NCBI RefSeq assembly: GCF_029360705.1
Contig: NZ_JARKMX010000008.1
Span: 3,665,479 to 3,729,478, forward strand
Reading direction: 5' to 3'
Source: Paraflavitalea pollutisoli
Lineage (GTDB): Bacteria > Bacteroidota > Bacteroidia > Chitinophagales > Chitinophagaceae
DNA length: 64,000 nucleotides
Position numbers and translations under genes: made by a program. This document shows, in pieces, positions 34,925-44,377 of the stretch (within the stretch, counting starts at the first letter, position 1; each line of letters opens with the position of its first letter). The notes beneath the pieces are model-generated. The model had not been told where the DNA came from and did not search any database. It saw only the letters and a program-made list of their open reading frames with translations.

Positions 34925-37900
34925 TTATTGGGCCAACGAGATCCGTATTTGAACCCCCGCCTTGGTATTAGTGATCGGCGGTGAAGTAGAAATTTTGGGG
35001 ATCACCCGACGTTGATCGAAGTACAGCTTGATGCTGACGCGGTTGCTGATCACGTAATCGATCGTTGGGTTGATGGTGATCACCTTCTGACCAGCCGTTG
35101 GTAACACCTGCGTTTGATCGAGACGACTATTGGAAGTGATATCATCCTGGATACTGAAGTCAAGACGGAAGCTCGCATCGTTGTCCAGCGGTTTGCCCTT
35201 CCATTTAATAAAGGAGAACAGGCCACGCTTACGGTAACCCGCACCTATATCAAATCCGGTAGAACGTGTTTCACTCAACTGGAAGTCGATCAGGCTAAGA
35301 CTCAGCATCCTTGACTTCTTATACCCAAACCTGGCCGTAACCTGGTTGGTGAACTGCATATCGAAATCGATCAACGGTTCAAACTTCTCACTGATCGAGA
35401 TATTCGGCACCAGGAAGTAAGGAACATAGTTGCCCGAAGTAGAGTCGATGAACGAGGGGAACGACGGCGCAATCATGTTCTCCTGGTACAATAACGCTGA
35501 GTTGTAACTGTTCATGCTCAGCTGGCTGTTGTACCGGTGTGTCAGGGTAAAGCTGGTGAATATCTTTTCCATCGCAGGAATACGTGTTAAACCCGTGTAA
35601 CTGATATCCCAGTTGGGTTTGGGAATATAACCAGAGAAAGGATTAGAACGGATATTCGGATTGCTTTGCTTCAGCAACGAAACGCTATTGGGGTCCTTGC
35701 CGGTGTAGGCAGCGATGAACGCAGGGATCAACACATCCTGTGCATAACGATTGTAACCGGTATAGAAACCATCAGGCTGGAACTTTTCACCAGCAGGTAG
35801 CCCCTGCCAGTTCGGGTTACTTTCAGCCAGTCTTTTCGACAGTACGATCCGGTTGTTCTCAAACTTCTGGAAGGTCTCCGATACCTCATTCGGATTAACC
35901 GGTGTAAAGAGGGTATTGAAAGAGATCCAACTGATGCTGAAACTACCACCGGTATACGGAGCCAGCCGTGCAAAATGATTGCCCGTGCCCGTTGTATCCT
36001 TGTACAATTCACGGTAGTTCTTACCAAACGACTTATCGAGATTGACGCGGATGGTCAGGTCGCGCACCGGCATCAGATCGGCAGTGATCGACAACTTCTG
36101 GTTGTAATCCTGCATATTCTGAAAGTTGAACAGCGAATCGGCCGTGAGCCATCCCTTCTTCGCCATAGTATTGATGAAGGTGGTATCGGGCTGCTTGCCA
36201 AACACAAAGCCCAGGCCCGGTGCCATCGACTTGAAGTTCATACCGATCAACCGGGAACTGTCTGTATAACCGAATATATTGGCGCTGGCATTCTCCGTAT
36301 ACAGTATGTTCATCCGCTTGACCATCGTGAGCAGACGGCCGGCAAACTTCACCGGACCACTCAGGCGGATGGGCTCATTCGGGTCACGCTTCAGTTTTTT
36401 GTTCTTGGCGGTATCCTGGCGCCGGGCATTCGGATCGGGCGGCGGCGCACCTTGTACACTCTCCTCATCCAATGCACGCAACCAACGCGACTTGCTGTAC
36501 AAACGGGTAAAGTCCAGGTCACCGGTCAATCCCTTTTGTTGCGTATTCGAAATATTGTTGCCCAGGTTACGTGCGATCAATGAAGCACCAATCCAGTTAA
36601 ACGTAGCCACATAATTGGCCCGGATATTCATCCAGTCCAGGAAAGGTATTTTGCTGGTCGGCAGGGTGTACGAGAAATTGGCCGTTTGGTTATAGGCAAT
36701 GGTTCTACCGCCTTTCAGCAGGTTATCCCAGGCACGCTTTTTACCCTGGCTGCTCAACCGGCCGCTGTCTTCATCGATCCATGCCTTATTGGTCGCCTGG
36801 AAATCAACGTTGAAAGAACGGGTAAGGTCCCAACGCAGGTTATAGATGCGGTCAAATGTAAAATACTTATCGTAGGTCTCTGGCAAAGTGCCTTTCGGCT
36901 CACCCACATTACGCGGACGGAAAGCACCAAACTGCCGGTTCACGTCGGCCCGGAAGCCAAGCAGGGACGGCAGGTAGTTGATATTGAAATCCCGCACCAG
37001 GGCCAGCCATGGCGACCTTGATTTGAACAGGCGCTTCGCAGGTTCCCAATACACCGGGGTAGAGGTATAATTATAACCCAACCCTGCACGGTGCCGTTCT
37101 ACCGAATTGTTTTCGATCAGCGGGTTGTGCTGCTCTTCTTTATAATAGGAATAGCTGACATCGATATTCTCGATGCTCCAGATCTGCTGTTTCTTACCAC
37201 TGGTATTCATTTTCTTCACATTCGTGAAGTTGATCGTCCTGATGGTGCGCACATCCACAGCGTCATTCCGGATCGAATCCCGCTGGCTGCTGGGCGCTCC
37301 CTTCAATTTATCTTTCAGTTCGATATCGAGATCATAAGGATCGTATTGAGGAGCACTGGTCGTTTTGGAGTAGCTGGCATAGAAAGGAATGGAGATGCCG
37401 GCTTTCTGCGGCAACAGTTTACCCAACTCCAATTGCGCCGCTACATCAAACTGGTTATAGTCATCGCGCGAGCGTTCATTGATCCGCTGCTCGAGCGTAC
37501 CGAAACCTGTACTGTGTGCACTACCCGATACATATAAGGTACCCAGGTCGGCCAGTTTGAAGTCGATACGGCCGGTGGCAGCCCAGGCGCCTTTTTCATT
37601 CAGCTCACTCAACCGGAGCTCATTGATCCACACTTCCGTACAGGCATTATTACTCAGGCGGTTTTCGACACCCGCAAACATCACCCGCAATTCACCGAGG
37701 TTTGGGTTACCGAGGATACCGTACTCCTTGCCATCAGCATCGATCTGCCGGTAATAAGTGGCATTGTTACCACCGTTGTTGCGCGCTACTTTCAACTGCG
37801 TCAGCCTGTCGAGCTGCAGGTCCAGTTCATTCTGCAAAGGCCAGATAAGTCCATCATCCTTCGTATACCACGGCGTTATTTTCAGCGGAATACGGATCTC

Positions 37901-40900
37901 GTAATAGTTATTGATCAGGTCATTCCCCAACCGCACGACGCCATACAGTTCACCATCTTTCATGTCGGTACTCGACCTGACCGATTCGGCGTGAATATAC
38001 ATTTGCAACCGTCCATACTGACGCAGGTCGAGGTTCATGGTTTTGAACACACCACGGGTCGTCTTGATCGGCAGATCACAGATCTGCATACTCAACGACT
38101 GCTCGTTCAGCAGGATGTTGACATTGTTATTGCTCAGCTGCTGTTGACGGATCACACCGGGAGGTGTTCTGTAGTTGATCGGCTCACGGGCAGCGTTCTC
38201 TTCGATATTAACGGCCAGTTGCTTGAAAGAAGTGGGCGAAGTTGCCGGGATCTGCACATACTGCCCCGTTGTATCCAGCTCGTAATTGAAACGGCGCCAG
38301 GTGTTACGCACCAGTTCCAGCTTGGCAAAACGCAGTACCACAGAATCGGAGAAACCAGTCAGGTACATACGGATAAAGCGGATCGATTTGAAGTCTTCGA
38401 TATTACCCACCTTTTGCTGGTAGTTGGCAACAGGAATACGGAACAGGTACCAGGTCTCGCGACTGCCCCCACTGGGCGTGACGCTGATACTGTCGGTAAT
38501 GAAATTATTACCCACCTGAAACTGGCTGGGCTTCAGATCAACCTTATACTCGAAGTATTCTTCCAGTTCATTGAGGGTATTATCCCGGTTAAATTCTTCC
38601 TGGTCGGGATACAGCGTAAACGCACTCACGAATTCGGAACCACTGCTGGCCACGGGCGAGTTGCCTTGCGGGCTGTTGATATTTTTATAACGGGCAAGGA
38701 TCCCATCTTTGTCATAAGAAGCATCCCGGTAGTTCCGGAAGTTATCGGCAGCGGGATCCTGCAAGGCCTGTTGATAGATCGCCGAGTTGGTACCAAAATT
38801 GGCGGCCAGCTGGCTCAGGAAGTTCTGGTACTTCCTGCGTTCTGCTTCATCGTCGAGACCATCGAAGCCCGCATCCTGCAAAGGCCGGTCGGCAGGATCG
38901 TTACTGAAGGCCTGTGTTACCTGGATCGGGTTGGCGGGCACCTTACCCCATTTGGTAGCAGAATCTTCCAGGGCCCTGGTCACATTACCACTGATACCGT
39001 TTTCAAAGAAACGCTTACCATCCTTCAATACATCTTCTGATATATTACCGAGGTTGAAATACAGTTCACCACCCGAGCTGCCGGGATTTCTAACATAGGG
39101 ATCCTGCAACCAGAACTCGATAAACTCGACGTTACCCGTCTCGAAGTCGACCTGGTCGATACCCCGCATGATTCCCCCCCAGCGTTTTTGCGGGTTGAGC
39201 AGCTTACCATCCGCCGCAACATTCACCGCATCGAAGTTATAAGGACCACGGTTCTCAGGATAATAAGCCATATCGAAGGTCACCAGCTGCGCCTGTCCAA
39301 AATCAGGCGTCCGGTTGGGATAGATCTGCGTAACAGTCACCGGGCGGATTCGTGGATCGGTAAAATCCTCATTTCCTCTCACAGGGTTGCCCGGAGCACG
39401 CCTGTCCTGCAATACAGGTTCAATATTGTACCAGGCGATCTTGGCGCGGTTGTACCCATAAGGCAGCGAGTCACGCAATTCAGCCTCGGGGAACAATCCA
39501 TTGCCGGCGGGCGTAGACGACAGGCCCCAGTTGTTGAGCGGGAACCGGAGGTCGATCGCATTACGGGCGCCTTCAAAATCATCGATAAAGATCAAACCAC
39601 TACGTCCCTCCCCGATCTGCTTCGGGTGGCCGGGTTTCAGGTAAGCCGCCTCACCATAAGCGGTGATCGTACTCATCTCGGTGGTATTATAAAATGGTAA
39701 CTTATCGAGCCAGCGTGTAAGTCGTGGCGCTTCCGTACGGTAGTTGAAGTCGACCCCATACATGGTATTGCGGATGGGATCTTCGTTGTAGGCTGTTTTG
39801 GTCGAGAAAGGTCGTTCGCCCAGTTTTACCAACGTAGCACCGATCTGCAATGATTCACGCGCCGTCTGTTTGGCCATATAGTCGAGCCGTAGCCCGAGGA
39901 AGTTTCGTTGCTGAATACCGAACCCTCCGTTGTTCTCGAATTGTACGTTGACGGGCACACCCGAACTGAGGATGGCCTGGTTAATGACTTTTACGGTACC
40001 CAGGTTGTAGTCTACCACATAGTCGACGTTCTCACGCAGGGTTTGACCACCTGCCAGCACACTCACCGATCCCTGCGGGATGTTGAAAGCGCCCAGCTGA
40101 ATATCGGTACTGGAACTGCCTTTGGCAGAACCCTGGATAATGAACCGGTCGAGGTTGGCGTAGGTCTTGGCAATTTCCTTGATCGTATCGTACAGGGGAT
40201 AATAGAGATACCGGTCTTTGAGTTCCTGCGGACTGGTGGCAAAGGCCTGTGTTTCCAGGTCACGGCCAAAAGGCTCCAGGAACGGGAAGATGATACGGGC
40301 CTGCTGCGAGATCACTGTAAAACCTTCAATATAGTCGAATACCCCATCGGGTAACGGGTCATTGCGGGCGTTGAGCCGGTCGAGGTTCAATACCGTGATC
40401 AGCGGCACCCCCGATTTGTCGCCTTCGGGTAGGAAACGCTTTTTACCCAGGCTCGGCTGTTCGTACAGTACATTCAACTTGAAGTCGCCAGGCTGAATAC
40501 TGGACAGATAACTTCCATCGGGAGATTTAAGGGAATACACGTTCTTCATCATCAGGTCCCACAGGGGCAACTGCGTACGTTGAGCAGTGGCTTTCAGCAA
40601 TTTGAGGAACAGTACTTTTTGCGTTCCGGAAACTGCTGCGGTAGTATCCGGCGGCACATCCTGCGAGAACTCACCCACCTGGTAGATCTTACCATTATAT
40701 TGGTATTGAAAAGCAACACCCAGCACCTCATCGGGCTGCAGGGGCTGACTTAACGACAAAAATCCCACCTGGGGATTGAAGTAATAATCAGTAGGACTCA
40801 GTTTGCGGGCGAATGTCTTTTCGAAATCCTGCACCGCCCGTAACCCCATCGACCCCAGTTTACCGGTTACCGTAGAGGAACCACGGCTCGATGGATCAGA

Positions 40901-42097
40901 GGCCAGTTGCTGATAAGCGTTGTTGTTCCGGTTATCGGGCAGCCCGTTGGGGGCATAAGGGGTTGGTAGGATAGCGTTGTTAAAGGGGGCCGGTTCGGCC
41001 AGGTCCATCAGGCCCACGATATCGCGGGTTTCTGTGGTAGAACCGTTGCGGTTGGTGACCCACACCTCCACCCGTAAGATCTGTACCTGCGAGTTGACCA
41101 CCGGCAAGTTCGACATGGCCCTGTTATAGTTGTTGCGGAAATATTGCGCCATGAGGAAGTGCCGGTTCTCTTCGTAATCGTTGGCTTTGAACTCGAACGA
41201 CATGTTGGAAGAGCCGCCCTGCATGGCCACGGATTGCCGCTGGGATCGCTGGTTGGCCAATACACCCGTCACAAACAGCTTTCCAAACTGCAGTTGGGTC
41301 TTGATACCAAACAGTTGTTGAGCACCGGGGATCAATGAGCCTTTGGAAGAGAAAGCGACATTACCGGCTTCGATACGTTTGATGATCTCATCGTCGGTAC
41401 CGGTATAATCCAGCTTCAGTTGATTCTCGAAGTCGAAGTTGGCCAGGGTATTATAGTTGATCGGCAGTTTGAGTTTATCGCCGATATTACCGATCACGCT
41501 CAGGTTGGCGTTCATATCGAAATCGAAGCCGCCATTGCGACGGGCTCTTTCCGGCAGTGCCGGATTCTTGATATTCTGGCCCTGGTAACCGGCGAGGATA
41601 TTGACCTCGCCCTGAGGCCTGATCTCCACCTTACCATTACCGAAAATACGATTGAAGAGGTTATCGGTGACCGATAGCTTGGGCTGTACCAGCTTTTTAT
41701 TGAGGTTGCTGAGGATGTTGGAGCGCTTCTTGAAATAGTCCTGCTCCATTTTCCGGGCCTGCAGCTGCATAAACTCATCGAAAGTGAGGTACGTAGGCTT
41801 CCGGTAATAGAAACCGCCGACCTTTTCAATGATATAGTACCGTTTTGTTTTAGGATCGTAAACGACCGAATCGGTGATGTTCACAGGGTCTTTCAGATCG
41901 AAGGAAGAGCGGGTAGGGTTCGAGAACCTGTCGCCACGGCGATCATGAATGGGATACTTCAGTGTGTCTGTAGTAGCACCCTGTGGTTGGTTGGCCTGGG
42001 TAGGTGCCTGAAATGCCCATGCCGATGAACAGCAAAGTACAAGCAGAGCAGCGCTACATAAGGCTGTTAGGCTAATGTGGTTGAATGTGGGGACCAA
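34925..42097 (-). CDS. sprA: T9SS outer-membrane translocon SprA (SOV)
   Basis: This 2390-aa protein is the very large beta-barrel through which type IX secretion exports its substrates. The size and sequence are typical of SprA: an N-terminal GDRFSNPTRSSFDLKDP segment, the DYFKKRSNIL region, repeated NYNTLANFDFENQLKLDYTG and GNVAFSSKGSLIPGAQQLFGIKTQLQFG blocks, and the FIDDFEGARNAIDLRFP motif. The long C-terminal barrel ends RISLAQ. No ATG is available at the 5' end. The frame closes upstream at 42131-42133, and TTG at 42097 is preceded by a GGAG-type ribosome-binding site and followed by a signal peptide (LCSAALLVLCCSSAWAFQA). It follows ruvA by 48 bases, an arrangement also seen in other Bacteroidota. 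Confidence 0.95.
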   Translation of the reverse strand: MVPTFNHISLTALCSAALLVLCCSSAWAFQAPTQANQPQGATTDTLKYPIHDRRGDRFSNPTRSSFDLKDPVNITDSVVYDPKTKRYYIIEKVGGFYYRKPTYLTFDEFMQLQARKMEQDYFKKRSNILSNLNKKLVQPKLSVTDNLFNRIFGNGKVEIRPQGEVNILAGYQGQNIKNPALPERARRNGGFDFDMNANLSVIGNIGDKLKLPINYNTLANFDFENQLKLDYTGTDDEIIKRIEAGNVAFSSKGSLIPGAQQLFGIKTQLQFGKLFVTGVLANQRSQRQSVAMQGGSSNMSFEFKANDYEENRHFLMAQYFRNNYNRAMSNLPVVNSQVQILRVEVWVTNRNGSTTETRDIVGLMDLAEPAPFNNAILPTPYAPNGLPDNRNNNAYQQLASDPSSRGSSTVTGKLGSMGLRAVQDFEKTFARKLSPTDYYFNPQVGFLSLSQPLQPDEVLGVAFQYQYNGKIYQVGEFSQDVPPDTTAAVSGTQKVLFLKLLKATAQRTQLPLWDLMMKNVYSLKSPDGSYLSSIQPGDFKLNVLYEQPSLGKKRFLPEGDKSGVPLITVLNLDRLNARNDPLPDGVFDYIEGFTVISQQARIIFPFLEPFGRDLETQAFATSPQELKDRYLYYPLYDTIKEIAKTYANLDRFIIQGSAKGSSSTDIQLGAFNIPQGSVSVLAGGQTLRENVDYVVDYNLGTVKVINQAILSSGVPVNVQFENNGGFGIQQRNFLGLRLDYMAKQTARESLQIGATLVKLGERPFSTKTAYNEDPIRNTMYGVDFNYRTEAPRLTRWLDKLPFYNTTEMSTITAYGEAAYLKPGHPKQIGEGRSGLIFIDDFEGARNAIDLRFPLNNWGLSSTPAGNGLFPEAELRDSLPYGYNRAKIAWYNIEPVLQDRRAPGNPVRGNEDFTDPRIRPVTVTQIYPNRTPDFGQAQLVTFDMAYYPENRGPYNFDAVNVAADGKLLNPQKRWGGIMRGIDQVDFETGNVEFIEFWLQDPYVRNPGSSGGELYFNLGNISEDVLKDGKRFFENGISGNVTRALEDSATKWGKVPANPIQVTQAFSNDPADRPLQDAGFDGLDDEAERRKYQNFLSQLAANFGTNSAIYQQALQDPAADNFRNYRDASYDKDGILARYKNINSPQGNSPVASSGSEFVSAFTLYPDQEEFNRDNTLNELEEYFEYKVDLKPSQFQVGNNFITDSISVTPSGGSRETWYLFRIPVANYQQKVGNIEDFKSIRFIRMYLTGFSDSVVLRFAKLELVRNTWRRFNYELDTTGQYVQIPATSPTSFKQLAVNIEENAAREPINYRTPPGVIRQQQLSNNNVNILLNEQSLSMQICDLPIKTTRGVFKTMNLDLRQYGRLQMYIHAESVRSSTDMKDGELYGVVRLGNDLINNYYEIRIPLKITPWYTKDDGLIWPLQNELDLQLDRLTQLKVARNNGGNNATYYRQIDADGKEYGILGNPNLGELRVMFAGVENRLSNNACTEVWINELRLSELNEKGAWAATGRIDFKLADLGTLYVSGSAHSTGFGTLEQRINERSRDDYNQFDVAAQLELGKLLPQKAGISIPFYASYSKTTSAPQYDPYDLDIELKDKLKGAPSSQRDSIRNDAVDVRTIRTINFTNVKKMNTSGKKQQIWSIENIDVSYSYYKEEQHNPLIENNSVERHRAGLGYNYTSTPVYWEPAKRLFKSRSPWLALVRDFNINYLPSLLGFRADVNRQFGAFRPRNVGEPKGTLPETYDKYFTFDRIYNLRWDLTRSFNVDFQATNKAWIDEDSGRLSSQGKKRAWDNLLKGGRTIAYNQTANFSYTLPTSKIPFLDWMNIRANYVATFNWIGASLIARNLGNNISNTQQKGLTGDLDFTRLYSKSRWLRALDEESVQGAPPPDPNARRQDTAKNKKLKRDPNEPIRLSGPVKFAGRLLTMVKRMNILYTENASANIFGYTDSSRLIGMNFKSMAPGLGFVFGKQPDTTFINTMAKKGWLTADSLFNFQNMQDYNQKLSITADLMPVRDLTIRVNLDKSFGKNYRELYKDTTGTGNHFARLAPYTGGSFSISWISFNTLFTPVNPNEVSETFQKFENNRIVLSKRLAESNPNWQGLPAGEKFQPDGFYTGYNRYAQDVLIPAFIAAYTGKDPNSVSLLKQSNPNIRSNPFSGYIPKPNWDISYTGLTRIPAMEKIFTSFTLTHRYNSQLSMNSYNSALLYQENMIAPSFPSFIDSTSGNYVPYFLVPNISISEKFEPLIDFDMQFTNQVTARFGYKKSRMLSLSLIDFQLSETRSTGFDIGAGYRKRGLFSFIKWKGKPLDNDASFRLDFSIQDDITSNSRLDQTQVLPTAGQKVITINPTIDYVISNRVSIKLYFDQRRVIPKISTSPPITNTKAGVQIRISLAQ

Positions 42098-42103
42098 TCT
42101 TTT

Positions 42104-42109
42104 TTCTCC
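42104..42109 (-). promoter_or_regulatory. Purine-rich ribosome-binding site for the TTG start of sprA
   Basis: The minus strand reads GGAGAAAAAAGA directly before TTG. Shine-Dalgarno-like sequences are uncommon in this phylum. Its presence together with the absence of any in-frame ATG supports translation from TTG. Confidence 0.5.
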
Positions 42110-42145
42110 AAGAATTAGTAAGGTAGAGTTCTAATTGCGATAGGC

Positions 42146-42730
42146 TTAGAGTGTTTTTAACGCTTTCTTGATTATGTCTTCTACTACGGCGAGGTCTGGC
42201 TGTGCTTTCAGGACTTTTTGAACAGCTTGTTCACCGGCTGACCGGGGTATACCCAACGCCATAAGAGCATTTAACGCATCCTGTTCCAACGTATTGTTTT
42301 TCAATGTGGGAATATTTGCATCCAGGGCGGTTTTACCAATTTTATCCCTCAGTTCCAACACGATACGTTCGGCAGATTTCCGTCCAATGCCTTTGATACT
42401 TTCCAATTGCTTGGTATTTCCATTGGCAATGGCCCGGACGATCTCTTCAGGCTTCAACGAAGACAACATCATACGGGCAGTTGCTGCTCCCACTCCCGAC
42501 ACACTGATCAGCATCAGGAACAGCTCTTTTTCCGTAACCTCCGAAAAGCCAAAGAGAATATGAGCGTCTTCACGAATATGCAGGTGCGTATACAACAATC
42601 CTTTATCCAGTTCCTGGATCGCAGAATAGGTGTTGAGGCTGATCAACAGCTCATAACCTACCCCGTTTGCTTCCACATGTACTACGGTCGGAGTCTTGTA
42701 AACGAAATTGCCACGTATAAACGCAATCAT
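42146..42730 (-). CDS. ruvA: Holliday junction branch migration protein RuvA
   Basis: This 194-aa protein binds Holliday junctions and recruits the RuvB motor. It has the N-terminal OB-fold (MIAFIRGNFVYKTPTVVHVEANGVGYEL), two helix-hairpin-helix motifs (LLMLISVSGVGAATARMML and LESIKGIGRKSAERIVLELRDKI), and the C-terminal RuvB-binding three-helix domain (ALMALGIPRSAGEQAVQKVL). Length is normal. A box resembling the -7 consensus with one mismatch (minus-strand TATTTTCG, 42736-42743) lies 5 bases before the ATG. It is first in a unit with sprA. Confidence 0.97.
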   Translation of the reverse strand: MIAFIRGNFVYKTPTVVHVEANGVGYELLISLNTYSAIQELDKGLLYTHLHIREDAHILFGFSEVTEKELFLMLISVSGVGAATARMMLSSLKPEEIVRAIANGNTKQLESIKGIGRKSAERIVLELRDKIGKTALDANIPTLKNNTLEQDALNALMALGIPRSAGEQAVQKVLKAQPDLAVVEDIIKKALKTL

Positions 42731-43296
42731 GGCTGCGAAAATAGGGAATTAAAGTAAAATGTCGTTTTCGGTTTTTTCTTTATCGGTCTGGATTACAAGC
42801 TACTTGGAATGCCCGTTTCAGGCCGTTTTATAAAAACCACTTCCATTTGTCAAAGCCTGTGCCAATTGGATCCCCAAACCTTTTCCAGCCAACAGAGTTT
42901 CGAAAATAAGCGTTCACCGGGCCGTTCCGCAGCCTTTGGCGTTACGGGTTTATTATGTTTACACACCGATACCCGCAACAGGCCAGACACTCCACCCAAC
43001 CGGTTACCACAGCCTTGTTCAGCAGTATTATTTTTTTGTTCGATCCGCCCCGTTCCCGAACAGGGCTTCCCCACCAACCGGTACCGCCCGCAGCCAACCC
43101 GGCTTCTACCCTGGGCATTTTCCGGCTTCCTGCCCATCCCCACCATGCCTGGCGGGCATTCTATGCCCCCGGCTATCCTATCCAATAGACCGAAGCAGAC
43201 CTGCTCCCTGCCCAACACCAGCTTTCCGCCAGGTCGCCCTCCCAGCCGCCCATCCCACCCTCACCCGCTGAATTCCAGAGTTTTGAACCTTTTCAC
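42731..43296. other. Gene-poor C-rich region between ruvA and fabH
   Basis: About 565 bases hold no gene I can support. The first part is the divergent ruvA upstream region. From about 42830 to 43275 the plus strand is strikingly rich in C and poor in G (many ccc, cccac and ccgg runs). Several overlapping frames are open through it, but their translations are Pro/Arg/Ser-rich and unlike any family I know. Small inverted repeats occur (atgcc-tggc-gggcat near 43145). Confidence 0.6.
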
Positions 43297-43304
43297 TAAT
43301 TTTG
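43297..43304 (+). promoter_or_regulatory. Probable fabH promoter -7 box
   Basis: TAATTTTG matches TAnnTTTG exactly. It precedes the fabH ATG (43356) by 51 bases, giving a conventional leader. No TTTG is found at the usual 19-21 base distance upstream, so the call is tentative. Confidence 0.45.
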
Positions 43305-43355
43305 CCCACTCTTGAATGTCCATATTCAATATCTATAAAGCGATTAAATAGTAGC

Positions 43356-44348
43356 ATGAGTCAAAAAATCACGGCTGCCATCACTGCGGTGGGCGGCTAT
43401 GTTCCCGAAGACAGGCTGACGAACTTCGACCTGGAAAAGATGGTAGATACCAACGACGAGTGGATCCGCTCGCGTACCGGCATTAGTGAACGCAGGATCC
43501 TGAAAGGTGATGGCCTGGCCACTTCCGACATGGTTGTACCCGCTGTTAGGCAATTGTGCGAGAAAAGAGGCATCGATCCATCCGAGATCGACGCGATGAT
43601 CGTAGGCACCGTTACCCCCGATATGATGTTCCCTTCCACGGCCAACCTGGCCTGCCACAAGCTGGGCGCTACCAACGCCTGGGGTTTTGATCTGCTGGCA
43701 GCCTGCTCTGGTTTCCTCTACTCGCTTACTACCGGCGCAGCCCTTATCGAAAGCGGCCGCTATAAAAAAGTGGTAGTAGTAGGTGCCGATAAGATGAGCT
43801 CCATCATTAATTATAACGACCGCGCCACCTGTATCATTTTCGGCGACGGCGCCGGCGCCGTATTGCTGGAACCCAGCACAGACGGCAACGGAATCCAGGA
43901 CAGCATCCTGCGCAGCGATGGTTCCGGAGGCAATTACCTCAATATGAAAGCTGGTGGTTCGCTGAAACCCGCTTCGTATGAGACCGTAGCCGCCAACGAA
44001 CACTACGCTTACCAGGAAGGACAAACGGTGTTTAAATTTGCCGTAAAAGGTATGGCAGACGTAAGCGCCGAACTGCTCGACCGCAACCAACTTACCGGGG
44101 CCGATATCGCCTGGCTGGTACCTCACCAGGCCAACAAACGCATCATCGACGCTACCGCCGACCGCATGGGTCTTTCACACGACAAAGTAATGCTCAACAT
44201 ACAGCGTTATGGCAATACCACCGCGGCTACCATTCCGCTTTGCCTGTGGGATTATGAGAAGGATATGAAGAAGGGCGACAACATCGTGCTGGCAGCATTC
44301 GGTGGTGGCTTTACCTGGGGTGCTACCCTGGTCAAGTGGGCTTACTAG
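43356..44348 (+). CDS. fabH: Beta-ketoacyl-ACP synthase III (FabH)
   Basis: This 330-aa enzyme condenses acyl-CoA with malonyl-ACP to start fatty acid synthesis. The triad is complete: Cys117 in AACSGF, His257 in VPHQANKRI and Asn287 in RYGNTTAATIP. TNDEWIRSRTGI near the N-terminus and FGGGFTWGA at the end are diagnostic. I start at the ATG at 43356, which gives the usual FabH N-terminus; the frame extends back to 43302 but overlaps the promoter box. Many Bacteroidota carry several FabH copies, and this one has no rpmF/plsX neighbour. Confidence 0.95.
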   Translation: MSQKITAAITAVGGYVPEDRLTNFDLEKMVDTNDEWIRSRTGISERRILKGDGLATSDMVVPAVRQLCEKRGIDPSEIDAMIVGTVTPDMMFPSTANLACHKLGATNAWGFDLLAACSGFLYSLTTGAALIESGRYKKVVVVGADKMSSIINYNDRATCIIFGDGAGAVLLEPSTDGNGIQDSILRSDGSGGNYLNMKAGGSLKPASYETVAANEHYAYQEGQTVFKFAVKGMADVSAELLDRNQLTGADIAWLVPHQANKRIIDATADRMGLSHDKVMLNIQRYGNTTAATIPLCLWDYEKDMKKGDNIVLAAFGGGFTWGATLVKWAY

Positions 44349-44377
44349 CGCCTATTCCCCTACTTTAAAATACTCCC

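Noticed and set aside
42809-43315. Open frames of 168, 111 and 77 codons upstream of fabH
   Set aside because: They overlap in different frames in C-rich DNA, have no family resemblance and no promoter-like box of their own. A minus-strand frame (42850-43218) is no better.
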